64,000 nucleotides of DNA from Herpetosiphonaceae bacterium (GCA_036374795.1 DASUTC010000347.1:142501-206500); one strand, 5' to 3'; positions 37,212 to 47,308 are shown, counted from the stretch's first letter. Program-made: numbers and translations. Notes: generated from the sequence alone by a model not told the origin.

Positions 37212-38384
37212 TTACCAGTTGACGTAATCCACCGCGTTATCATCCAGGGCATCCTGATCGTGGGCATAGCGCATCGTCGTCTTCGGATCGCTATGCCGTG
37301 CGGCGGCCTGGACCTTGGTCAGCGATGCGCCGCCCTTCAGCGCCAGCGTCACGAACGAGTGGCGCAGCCCGTGGGGCGTCACCTTCGTCCGGCGCGCCTG
37401 CTGCGCGGTGTTCCCTTTGCCGGGGCGGGCCGCCCGGGATTCGGCCTCGGGATCGAGCTTCAGGTGCAGCTTCGCCTGCGTGAAGCGCGTTTGCAGAATG
37501 TATTTCAGACCATCATAGGTCAGCGGGCCGTGGATCGCGTAGCGCCGCGGCGCATCGGGCTGCTGGGGATCGCGGCCTTTGTGCCGCAGGCGGCGGAACA
37601 CCGCGCCGTCGGTGATCTGCTCCGCGCGCAGTGCCTGAAGGTAGCGCTGCAGCACCTGCCACGTCCGCGGCTTGAGCTTGACCCGATCGCGCTGGTTGCC
37701 TTTGCCGGTGATCCACACGACGCGATGCCCATCGATTTCGGCGAGATCGGCAAAGGTGATCCGCAGCACCTCGCTGGAGCGGAGGCCGGTCGAGAGCATC
37801 AAGACGATCAGCGCATGGTCGCGCAGGTCGCGCAGGGTCGGTCCCTGGCATTCGTCTTCGAGCGTGCGGGCTTCCTGGCGGCTCAAGTAGATCGTGGTAC
37901 TCTGCTGGCTGACCTTGGGCTTTTTGATCTCCTCCATCGGGTTCAGGGCGATCAGGTGGTAGCGCAGCAGGCGGTTGTAGAGCAGACGCAAGGGCGTGAG
38001 GCGGCGACTGATCGTGGCGGGCTGTAAGCCGACGGCGAGGTGGCGGATATAGGCGCTGATGTCAGCTTCCGTCACCTGCTGGATGCGGGTGAGCGCGGCC
38101 TGGATCTGGCGTGTGAGGTCGGGCGAGGTCTGAAGGTGTTCGGGATCGGCGGGCAGCGTGACGGCAATGCCGAGATAGACCAGAAAATCCTGGAGGTCGC
38201 TGCGATAGGCACGGCGGGTTTGCTCCGAGCGACCGCGCAGGATCACCTCGGCCAGCACGTCGGCGAGGGTGCGTGGCGGCAGGGCCGGTCGTGACGGCGG
38301 AGGCGGCAGCTCGACGATGACCTCCGTGGCCTGCGGCTCAACGCGGGCGAGTGCCGTATCTGGCGCGTGGGGCGATTTAGGCAT
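37212..38384 (-). CDS. Tyrosine recombinase/integrase
   Basis: 390 residues. An N-terminal core-binding SAM-like domain (RGRSEQTRRAYRSDLQDFLV) is followed by a catalytic domain with R202 (STGLRSSEVL), H338-x-x-R341-H342 (HGLRHSF) and nucleophile Y373 (TMRYAHDQ). It would integrate, excise or resolve a circular element by strand exchange. An extra charged insertion (DPEAESRAARPGKGNTAQQ) lies before the HGLRH box. No tRNA gene or att repeat is visible nearby, so resolution of dimers is as likely as integration. It is convergent with the beta-CASP gene. Confidence 0.85.
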   Translation of the reverse strand: MPKSPHAPDTALARVEPQATEVIVELPPPPSRPALPPRTLADVLAEVILRGRSEQTRRAYRSDLQDFLVYLGIAVTLPADPEHLQTSPDLTRQIQAALTRIQQVTEADISAYIRHLAVGLQPATISRRLTPLRLLYNRLLRYHLIALNPMEEIKKPKVSQQSTTIYLSRQEARTLEDECQGPTLRDLRDHALIVLMLSTGLRSSEVLRITFADLAEIDGHRVVWITGKGNQRDRVKLKPRTWQVLQRYLQALRAEQITDGAVFRRLRHKGRDPQQPDAPRRYAIHGPLTYDGLKYILQTRFTQAKLHLKLDPEAESRAARPGKGNTAQQARRTKVTPHGLRHSFVTLALKGGASLTKVQAAARHSDPKTTMRYAHDQDALDDNAVDYVNW

Positions 38385-38783
38385 GCGTACCTCCTGTGCT
38401 GCGATCCAGCGGTCGGTCGACCACGCGGGTAACGCTTCCTGCGCTTGGGCTAGTATAGCACCGGTTACTCCAAAGAATACACATTATCAGGAGTTAATAA
38501 CAGTGGTAAATGGACCGATAATGACGAAGCAATTGTCGGATCTCTCTTCGGTGTACCTGAAGCATGAGGCCCTCCGATCTGTGCCAGTTCCATCACTCAA
38601 CGTGACACTGCCCTCCTGAGATGGGGCATCCAGCACCGGGTCAGAAACGTACCCTCGACGTACCTGCCTCTCCGCGACAGCAGCACGAGGTCTTCTGAGC
38701 AGCTACCTCGTTGGGCGCCGCTTGAGAAAGCGGCGCGGCAATGACCGACGAGAAAATCCGCGAAGTTGCTTCATCAGCGAGTC
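38385..38783. other. Intergenic stretch between divergent recombinase and pPIWI-RE operon
   Basis: Around 38450-38530 the sequence becomes AT-rich, with a minus-strand TATACT at about 38452-38457 that could serve the recombinase, though no matching -35 was found. The remainder up to the pPIWI-RE promoter shows no gene or repeat. Confidence 0.35.
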
Positions 38784-38842
38784 TTGACAAGTATGTTCTG
38801 CTCCTGTATAGTTGCAACAAATGTTACTATAACAAATGTTGC
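38784..38842 (+). promoter_or_regulatory. Promoter and palindromic operator of the pPIWI-RE operon
   Basis: TTGACA (38784-38789), a 17-base spacer and TATAGT (38807-38812) form a near-consensus sigma-70-type promoter. Immediately after, 38814-38842 is a 29-bp imperfect palindrome with half-sites GCAACA and TGTTGC around TGTTA-N3-TAACA. It would cover the transcription start, the classical position for a repressor. The start codon follows four bases later without a ribosome site. Confidence 0.8.
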
Positions 38843-38845
38843 ACT

Positions 38846-40204
38846 ATGCCTGAACTTACCGAGAACGAGATTGCCCTCCTCCATCTTATCGATCGGGTGA
38901 CCCGAGAGAATGGTGGACAAAATCCGACCTTAGCAGAAATCGCATTAGCGGCAGGATTGCCGAGTAGTGGACGAGCCACAATCCAGCGTCAGTTGTCGCG
39001 CTTGCGCCCAACCTATGTCGACTGGAGCGGCAGTGCCCGCTCGTTGCATCTTACCCCAGCGGGATTAGCCGAACTCGGCCGTGGCACCTCAACGGCCGCG
39101 ATTACCGCCCCCATTAATGATGTGATCGTGTCCTTGCTTGCGGTCGGGTTAACGCATCTTACTACGCGCATCGAACTCGATGCGGTGTTACATGCACCTT
39201 ACCACGATGCGTGGGAGCGTGGCGCTCGGATGTTAGCTTTTGAGTGCCTCATTCGCGGACTTCCGGCACCGGCACACCTCGGTGTCGTCATCAACGACTG
39301 GTGTCGTCACGCTCCCCGTGACTGGCCCCTGCCGCTTGGCGCATCAGGACGGCTGTACGATGAGCCACTCCTCAACGAGGACAACGAACTGACGCCCCTG
39401 TGTCGAGAGTTGGCACATGGGTTGGAGTATGGCGACGCCGAACTGGAGCTCTGTGAAGCACAGATGGGCGTTGTTCGCACGCTTGCCCAGGGGCGACGCA
39501 GCCAAGATGGGTATGTCGCCTTTCGCCGCTTCGTGATCGAACATCCGGTGGCCACGCAGGACGAGATTAGCGATGCAGCAGCCGTGCGGACTCTGACGCC
39601 ATTCGCCGCTCACCTTCATGAGCTGTATGAGCGCATCCCCACGACCGCCATTCATCACGGACACCTCCTGCTCTGTGGTCACTGTGGCTGGACACTTGAG
39701 CGCATGAAGGGACGACTCCGGTGTGGTAGCCCTCGCTGCCGAGTCTTGACGGAAAACTTCAGTCGTGGCACGGCCACCCGACCGTTTAATACAGATGATC
39801 CGCCACTGCGCGTCCGGCGCGCGATCCGCCAATACGTCGTTGCTCCTGGAATCTACGAACTTAACCTCGTCCGCCAAGTCGAAGCTCTCGGGCTGACCTG
39901 CCAGCTCTGGCCCTTCTATGACCGTTATGACGTGCGCGTGATCTTTGACGACGGCACGACGTGGGCGGTCGATCTCAAGGACTGGCAACATCCCCATCTG
40001 CTTGGGCGGCATCTGACGACCTTCGCCGATGAGGCACCGGACTGGCGGCAGTTCTTCTTCGCAATTCCTGATGCCCGCCTTGCCGAGAACGCTGCCTATC
40101 TCACCATCCTACGCGAGCTGGCCGGGAGTGATGCCTTCACCATTCTCACCATTAGCGATCTTGTAGCCCGGATCACGCGGCGGAAGGAGCAGGGGTATGC
40201 GTGA
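38846..40204 (+). CDS. pPIWI-RE-associated wHTH, zinc-ribbon and restriction endonuclease-like protein
   Basis: 452 residues from the ATG at 38846. An N-terminal LexA-like winged helix (MPELTENEIALLHLID, LAEIALAAGLPSSGR) is followed by a helical middle. A zinc ribbon comes next (C277-x2-C280, C293, C298). A PD-(D/E)xK-type core follows with D376-x-K378 in TWAVDLKDWQHP. In pPIWI-RE islands a restriction-endonuclease-like protein of this kind accompanies the helicase and the PIWI protein. The wHTH at the promoter-proximal end and the palindrome on the transcription start suggest autorepression, which is inference. The stop overlaps the next gene by eight bases. Confidence 0.75.
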   Translation: MPELTENEIALLHLIDRVTRENGGQNPTLAEIALAAGLPSSGRATIQRQLSRLRPTYVDWSGSARSLHLTPAGLAELGRGTSTAAITAPINDVIVSLLAVGLTHLTTRIELDAVLHAPYHDAWERGARMLAFECLIRGLPAPAHLGVVINDWCRHAPRDWPLPLGASGRLYDEPLLNEDNELTPLCRELAHGLEYGDAELELCEAQMGVVRTLAQGRRSQDGYVAFRRFVIEHPVATQDEISDAAAVRTLTPFAAHLHELYERIPTTAIHHGHLLLCGHCGWTLERMKGRLRCGSPRCRVLTENFSRGTATRPFNTDDPPLRVRRAIRQYVVAPGIYELNLVRQVEALGLTCQLWPFYDRYDVRVIFDDGTTWAVDLKDWQHPHLLGRHLTTFADEAPDWRQFFFAIPDARLAENAAYLTILRELAGSDAFTILTISDLVARITRRKEQGYA

Positions 40205-43200
40205 GACCATGCGCTGGCGCGACGGACTCATGCGGGAATTTGAAGCGGCTCGCGTTGCCTATGGACGACCAAGCATGGCCCCAGCCGACCTGCTGGAGAC
40301 CGAGTTGATCTTGACCTTGCTCGCCGACTACTTGCCAGGTGAGGCACCAGACTTGGCGTGGACGGTATTGAACGGTCATCCCTTCCCGGCGCGTGAACGG
40401 CTCTCGGAGGCAGCACGCCGCGCGATTGCCTGCGTGCGCCAGCATCTGCGCGCACCCCTCGGGCGCGGCACCTGGGAGCGTTGGTTGAGCGAGTATAGCA
40501 CCCTTGCCGAGCCCTACCCGATCTACCGTATCCGCAATGGGCAGATCGTGCCAGTCCCCTCCACGCTTGCCCCAGATCGGTGTGCGGTCATGCGCACGAC
40601 CTTCGAGAAGGCGCCGCCCTGGGCGGTGGCGCACCCACGGTTTGCTTCCCCAGGAGCCTACCGCTTCCCCATCGATCGGGAGCCGTTCGAGGTCGAGATC
40701 GATGGGCGAACGGCGGCTCTTGTCCAGGGGTTCGCAGCAAGGAGCGTTGCCCCATCGCAGGCTCGTCCACCGCTTGACGTATCACTCAACGCGCTGCGCG
40801 CAACTGCGCACTGGATGGATAGCATGCTCGGCACGGATCGCTGGGCAACCTCGATGGATATTCAATTACGCGCGGTCACTGCGTCAGGCTTCGTGCCTGC
40901 CGACACGCTCCGCCTCGACGGACTGTGCCACCTGATCGGCATGCTGGGCAGCGGCAAGTCTACCCTCCTGACGGTCCTGGCTGTCCACTTCGCGCGCGAA
41001 GGGTTGCGCGTCGTACTGGTCTATGGCGATGTCGCAACGCTCCTCCGTGAACTTGAGCAGTACGAGCGGCTCCATGCTGCCGATGCGCGCATTCGGGCCA
41101 TGCCCCTGATTGGCCGGAGTACCCGCCTGGCGCACCTCAATCGCCTCCATGCCGCCGAGCATGACCGGGGCAAGGCCGGACTGCAACTCGACCATGCGGG
41201 CTTTGCGATCCTTTCTACGCTCTGTCCGCTGGATGGACTCCGCCCGGACAGCCGTCCCATCCCGCCTGGCCAGGAGCCATGTACCGCACTGGTCGAAGCA
41301 CCTCAGGGCGACGACGAAGAACACCAGCCGGTCACCTGCCCGTTGCTGCCAGCCTGCCCAGTCCATCAGCCGACTCGAACGCTCCTCGATGCGTCGATCT
41401 GGCTGGCGACCCCGGCGAGTCTCCTCGCAAGCAGCCCGCAGAGTCCACTCATTCGGGAGCGCATGCGCTTCATCGAGATGGTGATGTGGTCCGCCGACGT
41501 GGTCCTCGTTGACGAGGCAGATATGGTCCAGGCGCAGTTTGATGACCGCTTTGCCCAGACCGAGGTGCTGATCGGTCGCGCCAATGCGTGGTTCGACCGT
41601 CTCTATGCCCAGGTTGCCCGCCAAGTGTATCGCCCCGGACGACCTCTGCTTGGTCGCTCGCGTCCCTTCGACCGCTGGTTGGCTGCCCACAATAATGCGC
41701 AGCGGGCAGCCGATAGCCTCCTCCGCCTGCTTCGCGATGATGAGATGTTACGGCACTGGCTCCGTGCCAGCTACTTTACTGGCCGCCGCCTGCTGCAGCG
41801 ATTGGCCTATCATCTTGAGCACGAGTACGGACGCGATGTCGCCCTCTTCATGGAGGCTAGCGAGGTCTTTAGCCACAACCCCTTGGGTCGCACCGGACGC
41901 CCGCGACCCTCCACCGCCTGGGTTGACGCCGTGCGGCTCCATCTCCTCGGCGCGGATCACCACGAGACCCGCGACCTCGTGGAATCGTCGCTTGCCGACC
42001 TTGTACCGGGTATTGAGCGTCTGCACGCCCAAGTACGGGAAACCCTCGCTTCGCGCCTGCTCGCGGCGCTCCTGGTGACCGTGCTGGATGAGGCACTGCG
42101 ACAGGTGATCACTGGCTGGTCAACCGCTGAGGAGATTCTTGACCTCGACAAAGGCAGCGGCGGTCTGTTCTTTCCGCCCTCAGAGAGCGTGACTCGCATG
42201 GTGCCTGAAGCACCCACCGGCGCAATCCTGGGCTTTCAGTATTACGATCCGCAGGACAACGGGCAAGGCGAACTCCGCTTTTTCCGCTTGCGTGGCCTCG
42301 GCCGCGCACTGCTCTATCATCTGCATGATGCCTTCATACCAACGGATAGCGTCCCAGGCCCACATGTCCTCCTCACCAGTGGGACATCCTGGGCACCAGG
42401 TTCCTGGCGGTACCACCTGCATCGCGCTCCAGATTATGCATTGCTGCCGACACGGGCTGACCAAACCGCCCAGACGCGCTGTTTCTGGACGTTCGTTCCT
42501 GATCCCGATCCCCGCGCTCGTGGGCGCTTTCTGCACGTCTCGGGTAAGTCGGCACCGCAAGACCGGATCAACGCATTGACGGCGATGGTCCGTGCGTTGG
42601 GGCATCGCACGACCATCGGCGGGGTACCACGCAGCATCTTCGATGACGAGTTCAGGAAGCTTGATTCGCACCGCCAGCGTATCCTCCTCGTCGTGGGTAG
42701 CTACCAGGAAGCCGAGTACGTCGAGCAAGCCTTATCTGATGTCCTTGGAGTCGCAGCGGGTGAGGCAGTGGTCGCGCTCATTCCAGATGTTGACGGCGAC
42801 CTGCAACTGCGCAGGCCACAGGCGAAGCTGCGACGTAGCAACCTTGCCAGACTGCCGGAATTGCAGGGCGTGCGGTTTCTCGTGGCACCACTGCAGGCGA
42901 TCGAGCGTGGTCACAACATTCTCGTCGGTCAGGAAGCGGCGATCGGAAGTGTCTTCTTCTTGACTCGCCCGCTGCCAGTGCCCGGGGATCTGCATATTGC
43001 CATCCAAAAGATCAACGCCTGGGCGATGGATGCAGCGGGGACGTGTGATCTCCCAACTGTTGGGGCGGCCGGCGCATGGCTCCGCGCAGAGGCTGACCGC
43101 CGGTGGCGAATGGTTTCGCCGGACGGGGTAGGACAGGCAACCTATCGGGGCATGTCGGACCGCACGGGATTGCTGTGGACCCAACTGGTCCTTGTCTGGC

Positions 43201-43445
43201 AATGCATTGGCCGCCTGTTGCGTGGCGGTGTGCCAGCACGAGTCCATTTTGTGGATGCAAAGTGGGCCGAAGTTCGGGCCGGCCTTGTGGCGGGCGAACG
43301 GGACACGGAAGCCACGAGCATGGTCGTCGGATTTCACCGCCTGTTGCAGGAAGCCCTGCACGATCCCGATCCGGCGCAGGCTGCCATCGCTGAGGCTCTG
43401 TATGGATCATTTGCTCAGGCGTTGCAGCGCCTCATAGACCGATAA
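40197..43445 (+). CDS. pPIWI-RE-associated DinG-like Fe-S helicase
   Basis: 1082 residues. Walker A LGSGKST (K254) and Walker B LVDEAD (D439) lie either side of a four-cysteine set C343, C362, C381 and C387, the XPD/DinG layout for a 4Fe-4S cluster. A late QCIGRLLRGG is helicase motif VI. The first ~240 residues match nothing I know by motif and correspond in position to the Z domain of this island. It would unwind or translocate on nucleic acid to expose targets for the PIWI protein. AAGGAG lies upstream of the ATG, which overlaps the previous gene. Confidence 0.75.
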   Translation: MRETMRWRDGLMREFEAARVAYGRPSMAPADLLETELILTLLADYLPGEAPDLAWTVLNGHPFPARERLSEAARRAIACVRQHLRAPLGRGTWERWLSEYSTLAEPYPIYRIRNGQIVPVPSTLAPDRCAVMRTTFEKAPPWAVAHPRFASPGAYRFPIDREPFEVEIDGRTAALVQGFAARSVAPSQARPPLDVSLNALRATAHWMDSMLGTDRWATSMDIQLRAVTASGFVPADTLRLDGLCHLIGMLGSGKSTLLTVLAVHFAREGLRVVLVYGDVATLLRELEQYERLHAADARIRAMPLIGRSTRLAHLNRLHAAEHDRGKAGLQLDHAGFAILSTLCPLDGLRPDSRPIPPGQEPCTALVEAPQGDDEEHQPVTCPLLPACPVHQPTRTLLDASIWLATPASLLASSPQSPLIRERMRFIEMVMWSADVVLVDEADMVQAQFDDRFAQTEVLIGRANAWFDRLYAQVARQVYRPGRPLLGRSRPFDRWLAAHNNAQRAADSLLRLLRDDEMLRHWLRASYFTGRRLLQRLAYHLEHEYGRDVALFMEASEVFSHNPLGRTGRPRPSTAWVDAVRLHLLGADHHETRDLVESSLADLVPGIERLHAQVRETLASRLLAALLVTVLDEALRQVITGWSTAEEILDLDKGSGGLFFPPSESVTRMVPEAPTGAILGFQYYDPQDNGQGELRFFRLRGLGRALLYHLHDAFIPTDSVPGPHVLLTSGTSWAPGSWRYHLHRAPDYALLPTRADQTAQTRCFWTFVPDPDPRARGRFLHVSGKSAPQDRINALTAMVRALGHRTTIGGVPRSIFDDEFRKLDSHRQRILLVVGSYQEAEYVEQALSDVLGVAAGEAVVALIPDVDGDLQLRRPQAKLRRSNLARLPELQGVRFLVAPLQAIERGHNILVGQEAAIGSVFFLTRPLPVPGDLHIAIQKINAWAMDAAGTCDLPTVGAAGAWLRAEADRRWRMVSPDGVGQATYRGMSDRTGLLWTQLVLVWQCIGRLLRGGVPARVHFVDAKWAEVRAGLVAGERDTEATSMVVGFHRLLQEALHDPDPAQAAIAEALYGSFAQALQRLIDR

Positions 43446-43501
43446 CGGTCGCTGCGAATGGGCGGTCCCGGGTGGCGCATACTTGAAGGAGAACACGTAT
43501 C

Positions 43502-46420
43502 GTGGCACATGAACAGATCCAGCCGGTTGCCTTCCACCTCGTCGAGTCCAGCTTAACGTTGCCGCTCCGCGCCATGCATTTTCCCTACGAGTGGCGCGGA
43601 CCCTTGGCGGCGCTGGCAGGAGAAGGAGCGCGGGCCGACCGCCCACGGTCGTTCCGCATTGCTTCTCTAAATGCGGCCATCGCGGCCTTCACTCCGCAAC
43701 TCTTTGTCACACCCGGCCAGGCCCACTATTCGGACCGCCCATGGTTGATCGCCGCAGCGGATGTCCGTCCTGATAAGATCTGGCGAATTGCACGTGCCTG
43801 GCTTGCTGAACAGTACGCCGAGCGGGAAGATCTGGCCACGGCATATGAAGCCTCCTACGCCGCACTCCAGGCTGAGGATCTGGTGTGGGAGGACTTTACC
43901 TTTGTCCGGAACAATGATGTCCACGTCAACGATACTGCACGGATCGATACCTTGACGTATGCAGCCCTGCCGGCGTTCATTGCGGATCTCCTGGTGCGTC
44001 GCCAGGTCGCAATCCCGATTCAGCAAACGATGCGTCCACTGGTGCGTGTACCGACAACCAACGGTGGGGCGCAGCTTCAAACCTGGCCCCCAGTCTACTA
44101 TACCGAGGACAATAGCGGGCGACGCGGAGCCTATAGCTACACGATCACGATCACCGTACAGAACCTGGTCGGGTGTTCGCGTCCACGCATTCATATGGCC
44201 TATGGCATCCGTCGCTGGCGATTGTTGCCGCTTCGGACTGAAGAGTCCTTGTACCTCCCAGGACGTGAGGGTCGTACTGTGTATCTGCGCCACCCTCGCC
44301 CGCTCAGCGGTGTTGCGCAGTCATCGCACTTCACGCGGGCGATGCTTGATGCCGAATTTGGTCAAAACCAGCGCGTGCCGGTCTGGCGGGATGCGCTGGC
44401 TGGCATTGCGAGCCGGATCGGGGCAGCACTGCCCGATCCCAGCGAACTGACCTCTCATCCCGAACGCTATCTGGAACCCATGGATGAGGATACGGTCATC
44501 GCCGCAATCGTCGAGAAAACGCCACGGAATCATCCAGTCAAGGCGGGCATGGGCCTGGAAGTACGCGAGGCCATCACCGAGGCGATTGCCCACCCCATGG
44601 ACGAAGTGCTGACTCTCATTGCGCCGCTTGAGCGCTCCGACACGACGGGTAAACCTCAGCGTAACGCAGCGATGCTCGCGGACGATCTTCGTGATCTTCC
44701 AGCTGAAGAGCGACTCCAGGCAGTACGCGACTCGATCGGACCGCGCGTGGTGGTCGAGGTCTGGTGGCAGACCCAGGAGGGCCGCAACCAACTCATCTAC
44801 GGTTTGCATGATATGCTGACTGGGCCACGTCCTCCGCTTGAGGAGGTCGGCGAGCCAGAGCTACCTCTGTCCGCACCGCTCGCCGAGCAGCACACCATGT
44901 TCGACACTGCAGCACCGTCGGCTCCTGAACTGTCCGACCTGAACAAGCCGCGTAGCAAGGTCACACGCAAGCGGGCCACGCCAGAAATCCCGCCGATTGA
45001 TCCGTCAATGGAACACATCATTCCGCTCCCAGATGGCGGAATGATCCAGGTCGTCCCGCGTGCGCTAGATACCATCGGGCGGATGTTGCCGGAGCCCACT
45101 GAGGCGGACCAGAAGCACAAGGGTGAGTACAAGCGGCGCGAGACAGATCGTCGGGCTAAGGAGATTCAGGAGGCACTCGAACCCGCCGCAGTACCAACAC
45201 TTGCCCTGATTGAACTTCAGCACTTTCAGGACCCACGGGACCGGCAACGTCGCCGCTTGGTTGGTCTGCGTGATCCCAAACGGGCACTCCGGCTCGGTAT
45301 GGCCGACACTGGCCGGGTGACGAAGTTCACCACGGGGAAGTTCCATCCAGATCAGCAAGGAAAACCGCAGGGCCGGACACGCCTAACCCCCGCAGAGTTG
45401 CTGCGCGAACGGTGTGACAATGCGGTGTTGGAAGGTCTCCGTCAGATGGGATACCTGCCGGGACGCATCACCGTGACACCACCTGACGGTCACTCCTTGC
45501 CGGAAGCGATGGTGGTTGCCGGCGTGCGGATGCTGCGACTGACCCGAAAATGGACAGAGACACGGATTTATCTGCCCGTCGTGACGATCTTCGATACCGA
45601 AACAGCCGGTGTCCACGCGTGGCTACCTGACGGGCAACTCGGCGTGCGACCATTTTATCAAGCGTTGCTGGATATTACCCGGATGAAAGACAAGGATGTG
45701 AGCCGCTTTCGTCAGGACGAGATGCTGGCACGCCTGGAACAATTTCTCACGGAGGAGTTACCGCGCAGCTTCCATCAGGATATTGTTATCCTGGCTGAGG
45801 CCCAGAACATCCGCTGGTTGTGGCCGGGATTGCAGAACAGTGAGATCGCGCTTGATGCCTTACGGTTTCGGAAAGGGAGCCAGGCAAAGCCGATCGATCG
45901 CATGGAGACACGCTTTCGGCTCATTCGACTGCGTACCTCTGAGCGCGGCGAGACGCCGCTCTGGTACACGGAGAACGCTGCGCCTGGTCGTGATTATGCC
46001 AGTGGCCTCTTTCGAGATGGTGAGGCACCACGGACATTCTTCAATATCGCCACGAAACCGAAGACGCAAGGCCAGCCGCGGCGTGGCAAACAGCACGATC
46101 CGAGTGAGCAGTACGCGATTCCCTCGATGCTTGAGATTCTGGTCGCTGCCCAACAGCCCGGTGATAGCGACGAAGCCTGGGCGCTGGCCGTACATACCTG
46201 GCGCCGAATGGGGTACCTGAGTGGTGGGGAGATGACCCTGCTCCCGATTCCGCTCCAGTGGGCGCAGCGCATGGATCGGTACGCCGCGGTGATCGGTCCC
46301 TGGGTGTTTCGTGAGCAAGAACACCTGTGGATGGACGATAACGACATGAGCGAGGAGGGTGACGAATCAGGCATGGAGCAGCGCTCCTTGTTGGAGGACG
46401 AGGAGGAGGACGAATCATGA
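43502..46420 (+). CDS. pPIWI-RE (prokaryotic PIWI-RE family) protein
   Basis: 972 residues, GTG start with GAAGGAG upstream. The N-terminal third (IAAADVRPDKIWRIARAWL, then MAYGIRRWRLLPL) looks like the X/DUF3962 region. A central Pro/charged linker follows. The C-terminal ~400 residues look like an RNase H-fold PIWI domain (LPVVTIFDTETAGVHAWLP, then DIVILAEAQNIRWLWPGLQN). It ends in the family-like TFFNIATKPKT and TLLPIPLQWAQRMDRYA. PIWI-RE proteins are predicted guide-dependent defence factors against plasmids or phages. Assignment rests on these motifs and the three-gene order. Confidence 0.8.
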   Translation: MAHEQIQPVAFHLVESSLTLPLRAMHFPYEWRGPLAALAGEGARADRPRSFRIASLNAAIAAFTPQLFVTPGQAHYSDRPWLIAAADVRPDKIWRIARAWLAEQYAEREDLATAYEASYAALQAEDLVWEDFTFVRNNDVHVNDTARIDTLTYAALPAFIADLLVRRQVAIPIQQTMRPLVRVPTTNGGAQLQTWPPVYYTEDNSGRRGAYSYTITITVQNLVGCSRPRIHMAYGIRRWRLLPLRTEESLYLPGREGRTVYLRHPRPLSGVAQSSHFTRAMLDAEFGQNQRVPVWRDALAGIASRIGAALPDPSELTSHPERYLEPMDEDTVIAAIVEKTPRNHPVKAGMGLEVREAITEAIAHPMDEVLTLIAPLERSDTTGKPQRNAAMLADDLRDLPAEERLQAVRDSIGPRVVVEVWWQTQEGRNQLIYGLHDMLTGPRPPLEEVGEPELPLSAPLAEQHTMFDTAAPSAPELSDLNKPRSKVTRKRATPEIPPIDPSMEHIIPLPDGGMIQVVPRALDTIGRMLPEPTEADQKHKGEYKRRETDRRAKEIQEALEPAAVPTLALIELQHFQDPRDRQRRRLVGLRDPKRALRLGMADTGRVTKFTTGKFHPDQQGKPQGRTRLTPAELLRERCDNAVLEGLRQMGYLPGRITVTPPDGHSLPEAMVVAGVRMLRLTRKWTETRIYLPVVTIFDTETAGVHAWLPDGQLGVRPFYQALLDITRMKDKDVSRFRQDEMLARLEQFLTEELPRSFHQDIVILAEAQNIRWLWPGLQNSEIALDALRFRKGSQAKPIDRMETRFRLIRLRTSERGETPLWYTENAAPGRDYASGLFRDGEAPRTFFNIATKPKTQGQPRRGKQHDPSEQYAIPSMLEILVAAQQPGDSDEAWALAVHTWRRMGYLSGGEMTLLPIPLQWAQRMDRYAAVIGPWVFREQEHLWMDDNDMSEEGDESGMEQRSLLEDEEEDES

Positions 46421-46464
46421 GTGGGGAGGGAGCTTGGAGGAGGGCTATCGTCCCAGCCGTGAAG

Positions 46465-46504
46465 CGACCGGGTATGCTCACCCGTTGGTGAGCATACCCG
46501 GTCG
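46465..46504 (+). terminator. 18-bp perfect hairpin after the pPIWI-RE operon
   Basis: CGACCGGGTATGCTCACC and its exact reverse complement flank the loop CGTT. It lies 45 bases after the PIWI stop. No U-run follows, so it may be a bidirectional or Rho-assisted terminator, or a protein-binding palindrome. Confidence 0.6.
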
Positions 46505-46708
46505 AATCGCCGATAGGCACGGTGGAGCGTACACGACCAGCAGGGCGCATCGCACGACGCCACGGCAGGAGATCATCGTCGTCCACCACATCATGATTCG
46601 CCTGCTGGCTCCGTTATCGGCGCTTTGGGAGGGAGCAGTCCCATGGGCCAACACGGTACAATAGCTGGTGTTCACGCAGGGTTCGTGAGCTGGACGCGGG
46701 GGAACCAG

Positions 46709-47224
46709 ATGACCACGGAACTCAGGCAGGTGACCATCTTTACCGACGGGGCCTGTATCGGCAATCCCGGTCCGGGCGGCTATGGCGTGGTGCTGAAATT
46801 TGGCGAACACACCAAAGAACTTTCCGGCGGCTTTCGGTTGACGAGCAACAATCGCATGGAGTTGATCGCCGTCATCGCGGGCCTACGTGCGTTGAAAGAA
46901 CGCTGCGTCGTCGCGGTGTTCAGCGACTCAGAATATGTGGTCGAGGCGATGACGAAGGGCTGGCCGGCGCGCTGGCGGGCCAACGGCTGGATGCGGACCA
47001 AAAAAGACCGCGCTGTTAATCCGGATTTGTGGCAGCAACTGCTGGAACTGGTCGCGCAGCACCAGGTCACCTTTACCTGGGTCAAGGGACACGCGGGACA
47101 TCCGGAGAACGAGCGCTGCGATCAGTTGGCCTTTGCCGCCGCCCAACGGCCCGATCTGCCGATGGATGACGGTTACGAACATCCCGAGTCGGCAATGCCC
47201 ACGACGGGATCGCTCTTCGACTGA
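46709..47224 (+). CDS. rnhA: Ribonuclease HI
   Basis: 171 residues from the ATG at 46709. The four acidic active-site residues are seen in FTDGACIGNPG, NNRMELIAV, VFSDSEYVVEA and ENERCDQLA, with TWVKGHAGHPEN before the last. It cuts the RNA strand of RNA-DNA hybrids. A C-terminal extension of ~20 residues ends PTTGSLFD. It lies 205 bases after the pPIWI-RE terminator hairpin in the same direction. As RNA-DNA hybrids are expected products of a guide system, the neighbourhood may matter, but it may equally be a plasmid replication gene. Confidence 0.9.
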   Translation: MTTELRQVTIFTDGACIGNPGPGGYGVVLKFGEHTKELSGGFRLTSNNRMELIAVIAGLRALKERCVVAVFSDSEYVVEAMTKGWPARWRANGWMRTKKDRAVNPDLWQQLLELVAQHQVTFTWVKGHAGHPENERCDQLAFAAAQRPDLPMDDGYEHPESAMPTTGSLFD

Positions 47225-47308
47225 TGCACGGGCGTCGCGCGGGAATCAGGGAGCGTTCGCGCGACGGGCCCCACGCCGCTCCGGGTGACGCGCGCTCGAT
47301 GGCGCAGG

